Source: Alphaproteobacteria bacterium | GTDB lineage: Bacteria > Pseudomonadota > Alphaproteobacteria > UBA8366 > Aestuariispiraceae | NCBI GenBank assembly: GCA_024743195.1 | Contig: JANSXE010000003.1 | Span: forward strand, 395,890-459,889 | Length of the DNA stretch: 64,000 bases | Reading direction: 5' to 3' | Shown here: positions 37,810 to 46,899 of the stretch, piece after piece | Numbering within the stretch: the stretch's first letter is position 1 | Layout: each line of letters begins with the position of its first letter | Notes under the pieces: model-generated | Told to the model about the DNA's origin: nothing | The model's database searches: none | The model's input: only the letters and a program-made list of their open reading frames with translations | Made by a program: the position numbers and the translations under genes

Positions 37810-39192
37810 ATGACCATACAAGTCCTGATGCCGGCGCTGTCGCCCACCATGACCGAGGGCACGCTGGCGAAATGGAACGTGAAGGAGGGCGACGCGGTCG
37901 CCTCCGGCGACGTGATTGCGGAAATCGAGACCGACAAGGCGACGATGGAGTTCGAGGCCGTCGACGAGGGCGTCATCGGTCAGATCCTCGTCGCGGAGGG
38001 GACCGAGGGCGTCGCGGTGAACACGCCCATCGCCGTCCTTCTCGAAGAGGGCGAGGACGAGAGCGCGCTGTCGAGCGCCGGCGCGTCGGCCCCTGCCGCA
38101 GCGCCCGCCGAGCCTGAGCCCGCGGAGCCCGCGCAGTCCGCGCCGGCCGCTCCGGCGGCCGCGGCGCCGGCTGAAGCCGCGCCGGCGGCGGAGGCCGAAT
38201 GGACGGGCCCGACAAAGACGCTGGCGGTGCGCGAGGCGCTGCGCGACGCCATGTGGGAGGAGATGGCCCGCGACGAAAGCGTCTTCCTGATGGGCGAGGA
38301 GGTGGCCGAGTACCAGGGCGCCTACAAGGTGACGCAGGGGCTGCTTGACGAGTTCGGCGCCAAGCGCGTGATCGACACCCCGATCACGGAGCAGGGCTTC
38401 GCGGGGCTCGGCGTCGGCGCCGCCTTCATGGGCTTGCGACCGATCGTCGAGTTCATGACCTTCAACTTCGCCATGCAGGCGATCGACCAGATCATCAATT
38501 CAGCCGCCAAGACGCTCTACATGTCGGGCGGCCAGATGGGCGCGCCGATCGTCTTCCGCGGACCGAACGGCGCGGCCAGCCGCGTCGGCGCCCAGCACTC
38601 GCAATGCTATGCGAGCTGGTACGCGCATTGTCCGGGCTTGAAGGTCGTCAGCCCCTGGAGCGCCGCCGACGCGAAGGGCCTGCTGAAATCCGCGATCCGC
38701 GACCCGAATCCGGTGATCTTCCTCGAGAACGAGATGCTTTACGGCCAGAGCTTCGAGGTGCCGGACGCGGACGACTGGCTCGTGCCGATCGGCAAGGCGA
38801 AGGTGGTGCGGCCGGGCAAGGACGTGACCATCACCGCCTTTTCGATCATGGTCGGCCGCGCGCTCGAGGCCGCCGAAAAGCTGGCGGAAGAGGGGATCGA
38901 CGCCGAGGTCATCGACCTGCGCTCGATCCGGCCGCTCGACGTGGAGACCATCGTGCGCTCGGTCCAGAAGACCAACCGCATCGTGTCCTGCGAGGAGGGG
39001 TGGCCTTTCGCCGGAGTCGGCTCGGAGATCGCAGCGCTCATGATGGAGCGCGCCTTCGACTGGCTCGACGCGCCGGTTGCGCGGGTGCACGGCGCCGACG
39101 TGCCGCTGCCCTATGCGGCCAATCTGGAGAAGCTGGCGCTGCCCCAGGCCCAGTCCATCGTCGAGGCGGCGAAAGCCGTCTGCTACCGCTGA
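37810..39192 (+). CDS. pdhB: Pyruvate dehydrogenase E1 component, beta subunit with N-terminal lipoyl domain
   Basis: 460 residues. Residues 1-80 are a full lipoyl domain with the lipoylation lysine Lys43 in ETDKATME, then an Ala/Pro/Glu linker (about 80-135), then the E1 beta catalytic part ([94 protein letters not shown]). A lipoyl domain on E1 beta is an alphaproteobacterial trait. The domain is nearly identical to that of the downstream pdhC. Confidence 0.97.
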   Translation: MTIQVLMPALSPTMTEGTLAKWNVKEGDAVASGDVIAEIETDKATMEFEAVDEGVIGQILVAEGTEGVAVNTPIAVLLEEGEDESALSSAGASAPAAAPAEPEPAEPAQSAPAAPAAAAPAEAAPAAEAEWTGPTKTLAVREALRDAMWEEMARDESVFLMGEEVAEYQGAYKVTQGLLDEFGAKRVIDTPITEQGFAGLGVGAAFMGLRPIVEFMTFNFAMQAIDQIINSAAKTLYMSGGQMGAPIVFRGPNGAASRVGAQHSQCYASWYAHCPGLKVVSPWSAADAKGLLKSAIRDPNPVIFLENEMLYGQSFEVPDADDWLVPIGKAKVVRPGKDVTITAFSIMVGRALEAAEKLAEEGIDAEVIDLRSIRPLDVETIVRSVQKTNRIVSCEEGWPFAGVGSEIAALMMERAFDWLDAPVARVHGADVPLPYAANLEKLALPQAQSIVEAAKAVCYR

Positions 39193-39219
39193 GCCCGAGC
39201 GCGCGGGAGGAGAAACACC

Positions 39220-40545
39220 ATGCCGATCCAGGTGCTGATGCCGGCGCTCTCGCCCACCATGACGGAGGGCGTGCTCGCCAAATGGCACGTCAAGGAGGGC
39301 GACGAGGTCGCCTCCGGCGACGTGATCGCGGAGATCGAAACCGACAAGGCGACGATGGAGTTCGAGGCGGTCGACGAAGGCGTCATCGCCAAGATCCTCG
39401 TGGCCGAGGGAACCGAGGGCGTCGCGGTCAACGAGCCGATCGCCATCCTGGCCGAGGAGGGGGAGGACCCCGCCGAGGCCGCGAAGGGCTCCGCCGGCGC
39501 GCCGGAAGCGTCCGCCGAGCCTGCGGCCGCGGCGCCGGCTGCGCCCGCCGAGCCGACGCCTGCGCCGAGCGCGCCCAGCGCGCCGGCCCCGGCGGCCCCG
39601 CGCGCCGCTGGCGGGGAGCGCCTTTTCGCCAGCCCGCTGGCGCGCCGGATCGCGGCCAATGAAGGGCTGGACCTGACCCAGGTGAGGGGCAGCGGCCCGC
39701 ACGGCCGCATCGTCAAGGCGGATGTGGAGCAGGCGCTTGCCGAAGGGACGGGCGCCGCGGCCCCGGCTGCGGCGGAGGCCAAGGCGCCGGCCGCGGCGGC
39801 GACGACGCCTTCGGCCGCGGCCCCGGCGACGCCGCAGGATCCGATCTTCCAGATGCTGCCGCCGTTCGAGGAGCTGCCCAACAGCTCCATGCGCAAGACC
39901 ATCGCCAAGCGGCTGACCGAATCCGCGCGCGACACGCCGCACTTCAACCTGCAGATCGACGTCGAGATCGACGCGCTGATGGCGATGCGCAAGCAGCTCA
40001 ATGAGCGCGACGGGGCCGACTACAAGATCTCCGTCAACGACTTCATTGTGAAGGCGACGGCGCTGGCCTTGACCCGCGTCCCGGACGTCAATGTCGCCTA
40101 CACGGAGGCCGCCACCCTGCGGTTCAGCCGCGTCGACATGGCGATCGCGGTCGCGATCGAGGGCGGGCTGATCACGCCGATCATCAAGGATTGCGCCTCC
40201 AAGGGCCTGGCGACGATCTCGAAGGAGGCGAAGGAGCTCGCCGCCAAGGCGCGCGAGGGCAAGCTCAAGCCCGAAGAGTACCAGGGCGGCACCTTCTCGA
40301 TCTCCAATCTCGGCATGTTCGGGATCAAGAGCTTCAACTCCATTATCAACCCGCCGCAAGGGGCGATCCTCTCCGTCGGCGCGGGCGAGCAGCGGCCGGT
40401 GGTCAAGGACGGCGCCCTGGCGGCCGCGACCGTGGTGACGCTCAGCCTCGCGGTCGACCACCGCTGCATTGACGGGGCGACCGGCGCCGCGTTCCTCAAG
40501 GTGCTGAGGGAACTCGTCGAAGACCCGATCGCGCTCATGCTCTGA
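39220..40545 (+). CDS. pdhC: Dihydrolipoamide acetyltransferase (E2 of pyruvate dehydrogenase)
   Basis: 441 residues in three parts. There is one lipoyl domain (Lys43 in ETDKATME); an Ala/Pro linker; a peripheral-subunit-binding domain ([35 protein letters not shown]); a second Ala/Pro linker; and the acetyltransferase core from [22 protein letters not shown] to the catalytic [17 protein letters not shown]. It transfers acetyl groups to CoA and forms the complex core. It starts 27 bp after pdhB. Confidence 0.97.
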   Translation: MPIQVLMPALSPTMTEGVLAKWHVKEGDEVASGDVIAEIETDKATMEFEAVDEGVIAKILVAEGTEGVAVNEPIAILAEEGEDPAEAAKGSAGAPEASAEPAAAAPAAPAEPTPAPSAPSAPAPAAPRAAGGERLFASPLARRIAANEGLDLTQVRGSGPHGRIVKADVEQALAEGTGAAAPAAAEAKAPAAAATTPSAAAPATPQDPIFQMLPPFEELPNSSMRKTIAKRLTESARDTPHFNLQIDVEIDALMAMRKQLNERDGADYKISVNDFIVKATALALTRVPDVNVAYTEAATLRFSRVDMAIAVAIEGGLITPIIKDCASKGLATISKEAKELAAKAREGKLKPEEYQGGTFSISNLGMFGIKSFNSIINPPQGAILSVGAGEQRPVVKDGALAAATVVTLSLAVDHRCIDGATGAAFLKVLRELVEDPIALML

Positions 40546-40559
40546 GCGGAGGCGGTCCC

Positions 40560-40922
40560 TTGGAAAAGGTGAACATCGCAGAGAAGTTCGCAGGGTTTTC
40601 CGAGACCTGGCGCCCGAAGACCATCGGAACGGTCGATGACTACGACGTCAAACTCGTCCGCATCGAGGGCGATTTCGTCTGGCACAGCCACCCGGACGAG
40701 GACGAGATGTTCCTGTGCCTGGAAGGGCGCTTCACCATGGAGTTCCGGGATCGGAGCGTCGAGGTGGGGCCGGGCGAGATGATCGTCGTGCCGCGCGGCG
40801 TGGAGCATCGCCCGCGCGCCGACGCGCAAGCCCGCATCATGCTGTTCGAGCGGCGCGGCGTCGTGAACACAGGGGACGCACCGGCGGGCGATCTGACCGC
40901 AGGCGTGGGAGAAAGGATCTAA
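40560..40922 (+). CDS. Small cupin protein embedded in the pdh operon
   Basis: 120 residues from a TTG start at 40560, seven bases after a GGAGG site. Single cupin barrel: VWHSHPDEDEMFLCLEGRFTMEF supplies the His-His-Glu ligands and GVEHRPRADAQARIMLFE the last His, so metal binding is likely. The function is unknown; its insertion between pdhC and lpdA (14 bp after pdhC, 2 bp before lpdA) implies cotranslation with the complex. Similar proteins are often annotated only as cupin domain proteins or as putative mannose-6-phosphate isomerase-like. Confidence 0.9.
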   Translation: MEKVNIAEKFAGFSETWRPKTIGTVDDYDVKLVRIEGDFVWHSHPDEDEMFLCLEGRFTMEFRDRSVEVGPGEMIVVPRGVEHRPRADAQARIMLFERRGVVNTGDAPAGDLTAGVGERI

Positions 40923-40924
40923 GC

Positions 40925-42337
40925 ATGGCCGACAAGACCTACGACGTGGCGATCATCGGCGGCGGCCCGGGCGGTTATGTGACCGCCATCCGCGCGGCGC
41001 AGCTCGGCTTCAAGACCGCGGTGGTCGAAGCCCAGCATCTCGGCGGCATCTGCCTCAACTGGGGCTGCATTCCGACCAAGGCGCTGCTGCGCACGTCGGA
41101 AGTCTATCACTACATGACGCACGCCGCCGACTACGGGCTGAAGGTCGAGGGCGTCTCCTTCGATCTCGACAAGGTCGTCAAGCGCTCCCGCGGCGTGGCG
41201 GGCCAGCTTTCCAAGGGCGTGGCGGGCCTCCTGAAGAAGAACAAGGTCGAGGTGATCGACGGCCGGGGCAAGCTCGCCGGCGGCAAGGAGGGCGCCCGCA
41301 AGGTCGCGGTCGAAAAGGACGGCAAGCCCGTCGCGGAGCTGACGGCCAAGCACGTGATCCTCGCCACCGGCGCCCGCGCGCGCCAACTGCCGGGGCTCGA
41401 GGTCGACGGCAAGCTCGTCTGGTCCTATCGCGAGGCGATGGTCCCCGACATGATGCCGAAATCCCTGATCGTCGTCGGCTCGGGCGCGATCGGGATCGAG
41501 TTCGCCAGCTTCTACCGAACCATGGGCGCCGAGGTGACGGTGGTCGAGGTGATGGACCGCATCCTGCCGGTGGAGGACGCCGAGATCTCCAAGTTCGCGC
41601 AGAAGAGCTTCGAGAAGCAGGGCATGAAGATCCTCACCAAGGCGACGGTGACATCGCTGAAAAAGGGCTCGGACAGCGTCACGGCGGTCATCGAGAAAGA
41701 CGGAAAGACGCAGGAGCTCTCCGCCGACCGGCTGATCTCCGCCGTCGGCATCGTCGGCAATGTCGAAGACATCGGCCTTGAGGAGGCCGGCGTCAAAGTG
41801 GAGAAGACCCATGTGGTTACGGACGCCTACTCCCGCACGGGCGTCCCGGGGGTCTATGCAATCGGCGACCTGACGGGGCCGCCCTGGCTCGCGCACAAGG
41901 CGGAGCATGAGGGCGTGATCTGCATCGAGAAAATCGCGGGCCTGCCCGACGTCCACCCGCTCGAGACCGACCGCATACCGGGTTGCACCTATTGCCACCC
42001 GCAGGTCGCGTCGGTCGGCTTGACCGAGGCGCAGGCCAAGGAGGCCGGCCATGAGGTCAAGGTCGGTCGCTTCAGCTTCATCGGCAACGGCAAGGCGATC
42101 GCGCTCGGCGAGCCCGAAGGGCTGGTCAAGACCGTGTTCGACGCGAAGACGGGCGAACTCCTGGGCGCGCACATGATCGGCGCGGAGGTGACCGAACTGA
42201 TCCAGGGCTACTCCATCGCCAAGACGCTGGAGACCACCGAGGCGGAACTGATGCACACGGTCTTCCCGCATCCGACGCTCAGCGAGATGATGCATGAAGC
42301 GGTGCTCGACGCCTATGGCCGCGTCATTCACATGTGA
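40925..42337 (+). CDS. lpdA: Dihydrolipoamide dehydrogenase (E3)
   Basis: FAD-dependent oxidoreductase of 470 residues that re-oxidises dihydrolipoamide with NAD. FAD motif IIGGGPGGYVTAIRAAQLG, redox-active disulfide GGICLNWGCIPTKALL, NAD motif IVVGSGAIGIEFASFYRTMG, the second FAD-binding segment VYAIGDLTGPPWLAHKAEHEG and the catalytic His-Glu pair in HTVFPHPTLSEMMHEA. It starts 2 bp after the cupin stop and ends the pdh operon. Confidence 0.97.
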   Translation: MADKTYDVAIIGGGPGGYVTAIRAAQLGFKTAVVEAQHLGGICLNWGCIPTKALLRTSEVYHYMTHAADYGLKVEGVSFDLDKVVKRSRGVAGQLSKGVAGLLKKNKVEVIDGRGKLAGGKEGARKVAVEKDGKPVAELTAKHVILATGARARQLPGLEVDGKLVWSYREAMVPDMMPKSLIVVGSGAIGIEFASFYRTMGAEVTVVEVMDRILPVEDAEISKFAQKSFEKQGMKILTKATVTSLKKGSDSVTAVIEKDGKTQELSADRLISAVGIVGNVEDIGLEEAGVKVEKTHVVTDAYSRTGVPGVYAIGDLTGPPWLAHKAEHEGVICIEKIAGLPDVHPLETDRIPGCTYCHPQVASVGLTEAQAKEAGHEVKVGRFSFIGNGKAIALGEPEGLVKTVFDAKTGELLGAHMIGAEVTELIQGYSIAKTLETTEAELMHTVFPHPTLSEMMHEAVLDAYGRVIHM

Positions 42338-42404
42338 CCGGCGCCGGCCCAGGGGCGCGCCCGACCGACGCCTCCAAGGCCGGGGAGACAATTGCAAGAA
42401 TTTA

Positions 42405-42418
42405 AATAAAATTTTATT
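42405..42418. repeat. AT-only 14-bp palindrome after lpdA
   Basis: AATAAAATTTTATT is a perfect palindrome, in an approximately 50-bp AT-rich island (42390-42445) inside very GC-rich DNA, 68 bp after the lpdA stop. It could be a promoter/operator for the downstream genes or a curved DNA element; no GC stem, so not a standard terminator. Confidence 0.5.
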
Positions 42419-42588
42419 GGACTTTTCTATACAGTCTTTGCTTTTCATGTATGGTCTCCGCCGTGGTAACCCGCTAGGGTTTTCGGCGATGGTGCGCTTC
42501 GGGCGCGGTGCGCGGCGCGCGCCGGGTCTGCGGTTGGCGACTCCGCCACGTGAAGCGTTGAATCGCACAGCCGGGGGGACGGAATGGC

Positions 42589-42900
42589 ATGCGGGCGGAA
42601 GCCATCCAGGGCGGCGCGGAAAGCGGGGCCCCGATGAACGAGTCACCGCGCGAGAGCGTCTCCACCGGACCGGGTGCGCTTCAGGTGGATCACCCCAACG
42701 TTCTTTCAGTCCAACGCGAGTTGAGCCTCGACCAGAACCGCTGGCGCTACGGCTTGGTGATCGTGACCGATCTCTCGCTCGATCCCGGCGACCCGGCCCA
42801 CAGCCCGGTGAAGCTGGACGAGATGGTGCGCGCCGTGATCGCGGCCGCTCGTCAGGCGTCGGTCGGCTACGACGTCCTCACGCTGCGCAACGGCGTCTGA
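42589..42900 (+). CDS. Hypothetical protein, 88-103 aa
   Basis: Frame with codon use like its neighbours from about 42634 on. Starts at 42589 (ATG) or, more probably, at ATG 42634 (MNESPRESV). The C-terminal part LDQNRWRYGLVIVTDLSLDPGDPAHSPVKLDEMVRAVIAAARQASVGYDVLTLRNGV looks folded, but I do not recognise a family. It lies between lpdA and lipA, 139 bp before lipA. Confidence 0.45.
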   Translation: MRAEAIQGGAESGAPMNESPRESVSTGPGALQVDHPNVLSVQRELSLDQNRWRYGLVIVTDLSLDPGDPAHSPVKLDEMVRAVIAAARQASVGYDVLTLRNGV

Positions 42901-43039
42901 TCCACACGCAGACCGTCGGCGCGCCGGTCCAGGACAAGCACGCGATAGCCGGCGGCCGCCTTGACCGGACCGCGCCGACCGACCAAGTTCATCCCCCCGG
43001 GCCGCCGCAAGGGCGGGCCGCGACAATCGGTTGATCGCC

Positions 43040-44020
43040 ATGACTGACACCCTCGACGACAAAGCCGGCGTCGTGCGCCGGGTCCGCGCCTTCCGCCATC
43101 CGGAAAAGCGCAACCGTCCGGACAATCCGATCCAGCGCAAGCCGGACTGGATTCGCGTCAAGGCGCCGGTCAGCCGGGAGTATCAGGCCACCCGCAAGCT
43201 CGTGGAGGATCACGGACTCGTCACGGTCTGCCAGGAGGCCGGGTGCCCGAACATCGGCGAGTGCTGGTCCAAGAAGCACGCCACCTTCATGATCATGGGC
43301 GAGATCTGCACCCGCGCCTGCTCCTTCTGCAACGTCTCCACCGGCAAGCCGGACGCGCTGGATTCGGGGGAGCCGGAGCGGGTGGCCGACGCGGTCGAGA
43401 AGCTTGGCCTCGAGCATGTCGTGATCACGTCGGTCGATCGGGACGATCTGCCGGACGGCGGCGCGCAGCATTTCGCCGCGGTGATCGGGGCGATCCGAGC
43501 GCGCTCCCCGGACACCACGATCGAGATCCTGACGCCCGATTTCAAAGGCAAGGAAGGCGCGATCGAAGCGGTCGTCGCGGCGCGTCCGGACGTCTTCAAC
43601 CACAATCTGGAAACCGCGCCCCGACTTCACCCGACGATCCGCCCCGGCGCGCGCTACTTCACGTCGCTCGAACTGCTGCACCGGGTGAAGCGCCTGGACC
43701 CGGCGATGTTCACCAAGACCGGCCTGATGGTCGGCCTCGGCGAGAGCGCGGAGGAGGTGGCCCAGGTCATGGACGATGCGCGCGCCGCCGGCGTCGATTT
43801 CCTGACCATCGGCCAATATCTGCAGCCGACCGTGAAACACGCGGCGGTCGATCGCTTCGTGACGCCGGACGAGTTCGACTCCTACGCCCGCCAGGCGCGC
43901 GCGAAAGGCTTCCTGATGGTCTCGTCGTCGCCGCTGACCCGGTCCAGCTACCACGCCGGCGACGATTTCCGGCGGCTTCGGGCGGCGCGCGCGGCGCAGC
44001 TCGCCGGCGCGGCGGAGTAG
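43040..44020 (+). CDS. lipA: Lipoyl synthase
   Basis: Radical-SAM enzyme of 326 residues that inserts two sulfurs into octanoyl groups on lipoyl domains, such as those of PdhB and PdhC encoded upstream. The auxiliary cluster motif [12 protein letters not shown] and the radical-SAM motif CTRACSFC are both present, with the terminal [10 protein letters not shown] segment (Ser ligand region). The start at the ATG 43040; a TTG nine bases upstream is also in frame. Confidence 0.97.
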   Translation: MTDTLDDKAGVVRRVRAFRHPEKRNRPDNPIQRKPDWIRVKAPVSREYQATRKLVEDHGLVTVCQEAGCPNIGECWSKKHATFMIMGEICTRACSFCNVSTGKPDALDSGEPERVADAVEKLGLEHVVITSVDRDDLPDGGAQHFAAVIGAIRARSPDTTIEILTPDFKGKEGAIEAVVAARPDVFNHNLETAPRLHPTIRPGARYFTSLELLHRVKRLDPAMFTKTGLMVGLGESAEEVAQVMDDARAAGVDFLTIGQYLQPTVKHAAVDRFVTPDEFDSYARQARAKGFLMVSSSPLTRSSYHAGDDFRRLRAARAAQLAGAAE

Positions 44021-44034
44021 GCAGGGGCGTGGGC

Positions 44035-44053
44035 GGGCGGCGGCCCGCCGCCC
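44035..44053 (+). other. Hairpin between lipA and ratA
   Basis: GGGCGGC (44035-44041) and GCCGCCC (44047-44053) pair perfectly around five bases. No T-run follows, so it is probably a stabilising or pausing element rather than a terminator. Confidence 0.4.
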
Positions 44054-44083
44054 ATTCAGCCTGCGGTCCGAGGGGAGCCGGTC

Positions 44084-44521
44084 TTGCCCAAACACGCGGA
44101 AGTCAAACACCTGCCCTACGGGGCCGAGCAGATGTTCGACCTCGTGGCGGACGTAGGCCGCTATCCCGAGTTCTTGCCCTGGTGTCGCGGCGCGCGCATT
44201 CGCCGCCGGGAGGGCGACCTCATCGTCGCCGACCTGATCATCGGCTTCAAGGGGATCACGGAACGCTTCACCAGTCGTGTGCAACTCGATCGGGACAATC
44301 TGATCATTGATGTCGCCTATGAAGACGGACCCTTCAAATATCTGAAAAATCATTGGAAATTCATCGAGGAAGAAGGCGGCTGCCTGGTCGATTTCTACGT
44401 CGAGTTCGAGTTCCGGTCGCGTATGCTGCAGCGCATGATCGGCCTCGTGTTCACCGAAGCGGTGCGGCGGATGGTGAACGCCTTCGAAGGCCGGGCGCGC
44501 GATCTGTACGGGGACCCGTGA
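44084..44521 (+). CDS. RatA/COQ10-family START-like protein
   Basis: 145 residues from a TTG at 44084 with GAGGGGAG upstream. VKHLPYGAEQMFDLVADVGRYPEFLPWCRGARI is the family hallmark, followed by VDFYVEFEFRSRMLQRMIGLVFTEAVRRMVNAFEGRARDLYG. In bacteria these proteins bind hydrophobic ligands (ubiquinone chaperone-like, COQ10) or act on ribosomes (RatA). The position next to lipA is conserved in alphaproteobacteria, which supports a respiratory lipid-binding role. Confidence 0.88.
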   Translation: MPKHAEVKHLPYGAEQMFDLVADVGRYPEFLPWCRGARIRRREGDLIVADLIIGFKGITERFTSRVQLDRDNLIIDVAYEDGPFKYLKNHWKFIEEEGGCLVDFYVEFEFRSRMLQRMIGLVFTEAVRRMVNAFEGRARDLYGDP

Positions 44522-44626
44522 GCGAGGGCGAACTGCAATTGCAGTTTCCCCAGAATCGCTCGTTACGAAATCGAAACGCTCTCTTGCGTTCTTGACGGGG
44601 GGCGCCACAAGGTCTTGACCGGCGAC

Positions 44627-44653
44627 AGCCCAGTTCGGACTCGCGAACGGGCT
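44627..44653. promoter_or_regulatory. Imperfect inverted repeat just upstream of the XRE gene
   Basis: AGCCCAGTTCG (44627-44637) and CGAACGGGCT (44644-44653) are complementary with one bulged A. It ends 10 bp before the ATG at 44664, a plausible autoregulatory operator or leader hairpin. Confidence 0.4.
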
Positions 44654-44663
44654 GAATCGGATT

Positions 44664-45488
44664 ATGCTAGGCGCCATCCCTAATTCGCGAGCGCGCGCCC
44701 CCGTGATCACCCCCGCCCAAATCCGCGCCGGCCGCGCCATGATCAACGCCAAGCAGAGCGAGTTGGCGAAGGCCGCCGGCATTTCGCTCGCCACCCTCAA
44801 CAACATCGAACGCGGCGTGGGCGACCCGCGCGTCAGCACGCTTGAGGCGATCGAGCGCGCGCTCGCCGCCGCCGGGGTCGAGGTCGACCAGGACGGCGTC
44901 AGCCAAAGCGTGCGGCTGATGAGCCTCTCGCGGCCGAGCGCCTACGAGACCTATTTCGCCAGCCAGCGGATTCTGGAGCTGATCGGACCCGGCAGCCTGT
45001 TGAAGCTCGACCGGTTGCTGTTCTTCGCGCGTTGGGACCATGCGGCCGCGGACGCCGCCGACCGGCACCGCATCTGCCTGCTGATCGAGGGCAAGACCCG
45101 CGCCGTGCTGTTCGATCAGGTGAAATTCACGCTGAACGGCGGCGCGCGGGCGGCGGAGACCGCCGGCATCCTGCTCGCCGCCTACGCGCTGCATGCGGAC
45201 CGGCTGCACTATCTGCCGGATGTGATGGAGGACACCACCATCGCGCCGTTGGAGGAGGCCGTGCGCCGGCTGCGCGACATGAGTTGGCGACGCATGGTGC
45301 ATCCGAAGCCCTTCATCGACGCGTTCGACGATTGGGACGCCCGCGCGGAAAGCTTCGGGCGGCGCGAGGCGCACCCCTTCGCGGCGCTCGTGGCGCGGCT
45401 CGACCGAGGGCCCGACGGGTCCGAAGACGTCGCCTGGATCGACAGGGCCGAAAGCGACGCCGGGACCGACTCCCACGGGCCTGATTGA
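44664..45488 (+). CDS. XRE-family regulator with large unknown C-terminal domain
   Basis: 274 residues. Residues about 15-75 form the HTH: ITPAQIRAGRAMINAKQSELAKAAGISLATLNNIERGVGDPRVSTLEAIERALAAAGV. The remaining 190 residues, which include AYETYFASQRILELIGPGSLLKLDRLLFFARW and LPDVMEDTTIAPLEEAVRRLRDMSWRRMV, match no family I recognise. The start is not certain: an in-frame GTG at 44703 begins right before the HTH. No operon partner is evident. Confidence 0.75.
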   Translation: MLGAIPNSRARAPVITPAQIRAGRAMINAKQSELAKAAGISLATLNNIERGVGDPRVSTLEAIERALAAAGVEVDQDGVSQSVRLMSLSRPSAYETYFASQRILELIGPGSLLKLDRLLFFARWDHAAADAADRHRICLLIEGKTRAVLFDQVKFTLNGGARAAETAGILLAAYALHADRLHYLPDVMEDTTIAPLEEAVRRLRDMSWRRMVHPKPFIDAFDDWDARAESFGRREAHPFAALVARLDRGPDGSEDVAWIDRAESDAGTDSHGPD

Positions 45489-45585
45489 TCCGGATCAACG
45501 ACAGCGCCGCCAGGGCGGGTCATGACCCGACGGGCGAGGCGCACCGCTAGTCGGCGCGCCGCGGGCGATCGGGACGGACGCCGCC

Positions 45586-46899
45586 GTGACCATTCTCTTC
45601 CAGCTTTTTGTGGTTCTGCTGTTGGCGCGGCTCTTCGGAGAGGCGAGCCACCGCCTGGGCCAGCCCACCTCGGTGGGCGAGATCGTCGCGGGCGCCGCCG
45701 CCGCGACGGCCGTCGCCTGGCTGGCGCCCGAGTTCCCCCCGCTCGCCGACCTGCCGGACAGCCCGGTCGTCAGCTATTCGGCCGAGGTCGGGATTTTCAC
45801 CCTGATCCTGCTGGCCGGGGTCGAGATGAAGCCGGCCGAGATCGTCCAGCGCTCCTGGCGCAGCGTGGCGGTCGCGGCGGGCGGCGCGCTGATGCCGCTG
45901 GCCCTGGGCTTCGGCTTCGTCTGGTTTCTGGCCGCGGACAATCCCGACCGCCTGCCGCTCGCTCTGCTGACGGGCGTGGCGCTGGCGATCACCGCGCTCC
46001 CGGCGAGCGTGCGGGTGCTGGAGGATCTGGGGCTGATGGGCGGCGAGACCGCGCGCGTCATCCTCGCCGCCGCCGTGATCGACGACGTGCTGGGCCTGAT
46101 TCTGCTCGCCGTGCTGCTGGCGGTGATTGAGACCGGCGGCGCGCCGGCGCCGCTCGCGCTTGCCCTGATGTTGGGGAAGGTGGCGCTGTTCTTCGGGCTC
46201 TCGATCGGCTTCGGCTGGCATATCTATCCGCATATCCGGCGCGGAGTCGCCATGATGCAGGCCATGTCGGTGGAGGCTTCGGCCTTGGTCATGGCGGCTC
46301 TGGCCTATGGGGCGTTGGCGGAGCTGTTGGGGTTGCACTGGATTCTCGGGCCCTTCATGGCGGGCATGTTCTTCGAACCTGAGCATGTCGGCGCGGCCGT
46401 CTATGAGCGGATCCGCATGGCCGTCGCCAGCTTGGTCAACGGCGTGCTCGGCCCGCTCTTCTTCTTCACGATCGGGTTGTCGATCGACCTGACGGTGGCG
46501 GCCGCGGCGCCCGGGCTGGTCGCCGGCTTGCTGAGCGTCGCCTTCCTGGGGAAGCTCCTGGGCGCGGGGCTTCCGGCCTACGCCTTCGGTCTGTCGCCGC
46601 GCCAAGCGGCCGCGGTGGGGGCGGGGATGTGCTCGCGCGGGGCGGTGGAGTTGGTGATCCTCTCGATCGCCTTACAGAGCGGCCTGATCGCCCGCGGCAA
46701 CGGCGAGGCGGGCCATCTCTTCTCCGCCCTCGTGCTGACGGCGGTCGTCACCACCATCGCCGCGCCGATGCTGATGCGCTGGTTTCTGCGCGACGCGCAG
46801 CCAGTTTCTAGTGAAGCCGCGCGAGCGCCATCGCCAGCGCCTTCCCGACCGACTGCAACCGCACCGCATCGCGGTCGCCGGAGAAATGATTCTCGCTGA
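45586..46899 (+). CDS. Cation:proton antiporter, CPA2 type
   Basis: 437 residues from a GTG, about 12 transmembrane helices of the Na_H_Exchanger family: RLGQPTSVGEIVAG at the start, ITALPASVRVLEDLGLMGGETARVILAAAVIDDVLGLILLAVLL (containing the DD pair typical of ion-transport sites), ILGPFMAGMF and GMCSRGAVELVILSIALQSG. There is no RCK/TrkA-N domain. The likely role is Na+ or K+/H+ exchange, fitting a salt-tolerant organism. The last about 30 residues are read antisense to the end of cinA (92-bp overlap). Confidence 0.88.
   Translation: MTILFQLFVVLLLARLFGEASHRLGQPTSVGEIVAGAAAATAVAWLAPEFPPLADLPDSPVVSYSAEVGIFTLILLAGVEMKPAEIVQRSWRSVAVAAGGALMPLALGFGFVWFLAADNPDRLPLALLTGVALAITALPASVRVLEDLGLMGGETARVILAAAVIDDVLGLILLAVLLAVIETGGAPAPLALALMLGKVALFFGLSIGFGWHIYPHIRRGVAMMQAMSVEASALVMAALAYGALAELLGLHWILGPFMAGMFFEPEHVGAAVYERIRMAVASLVNGVLGPLFFFTIGLSIDLTVAAAAPGLVAGLLSVAFLGKLLGAGLPAYAFGLSPRQAAAVGAGMCSRGAVELVILSIALQSGLIARGNGEAGHLFSALVLTAVVTTIAAPMLMRWFLRDAQPVSSEAARAPSPAPSRPTATAPHRGRRRNDSR

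Noticed and set aside
38500..40461. 653-codon open frame on the minus strand
   Set aside because: Antisense to pdhB and pdhC; repetitive Arg/Gly tracts reflect the Ala/Pro linkers on the other strand.
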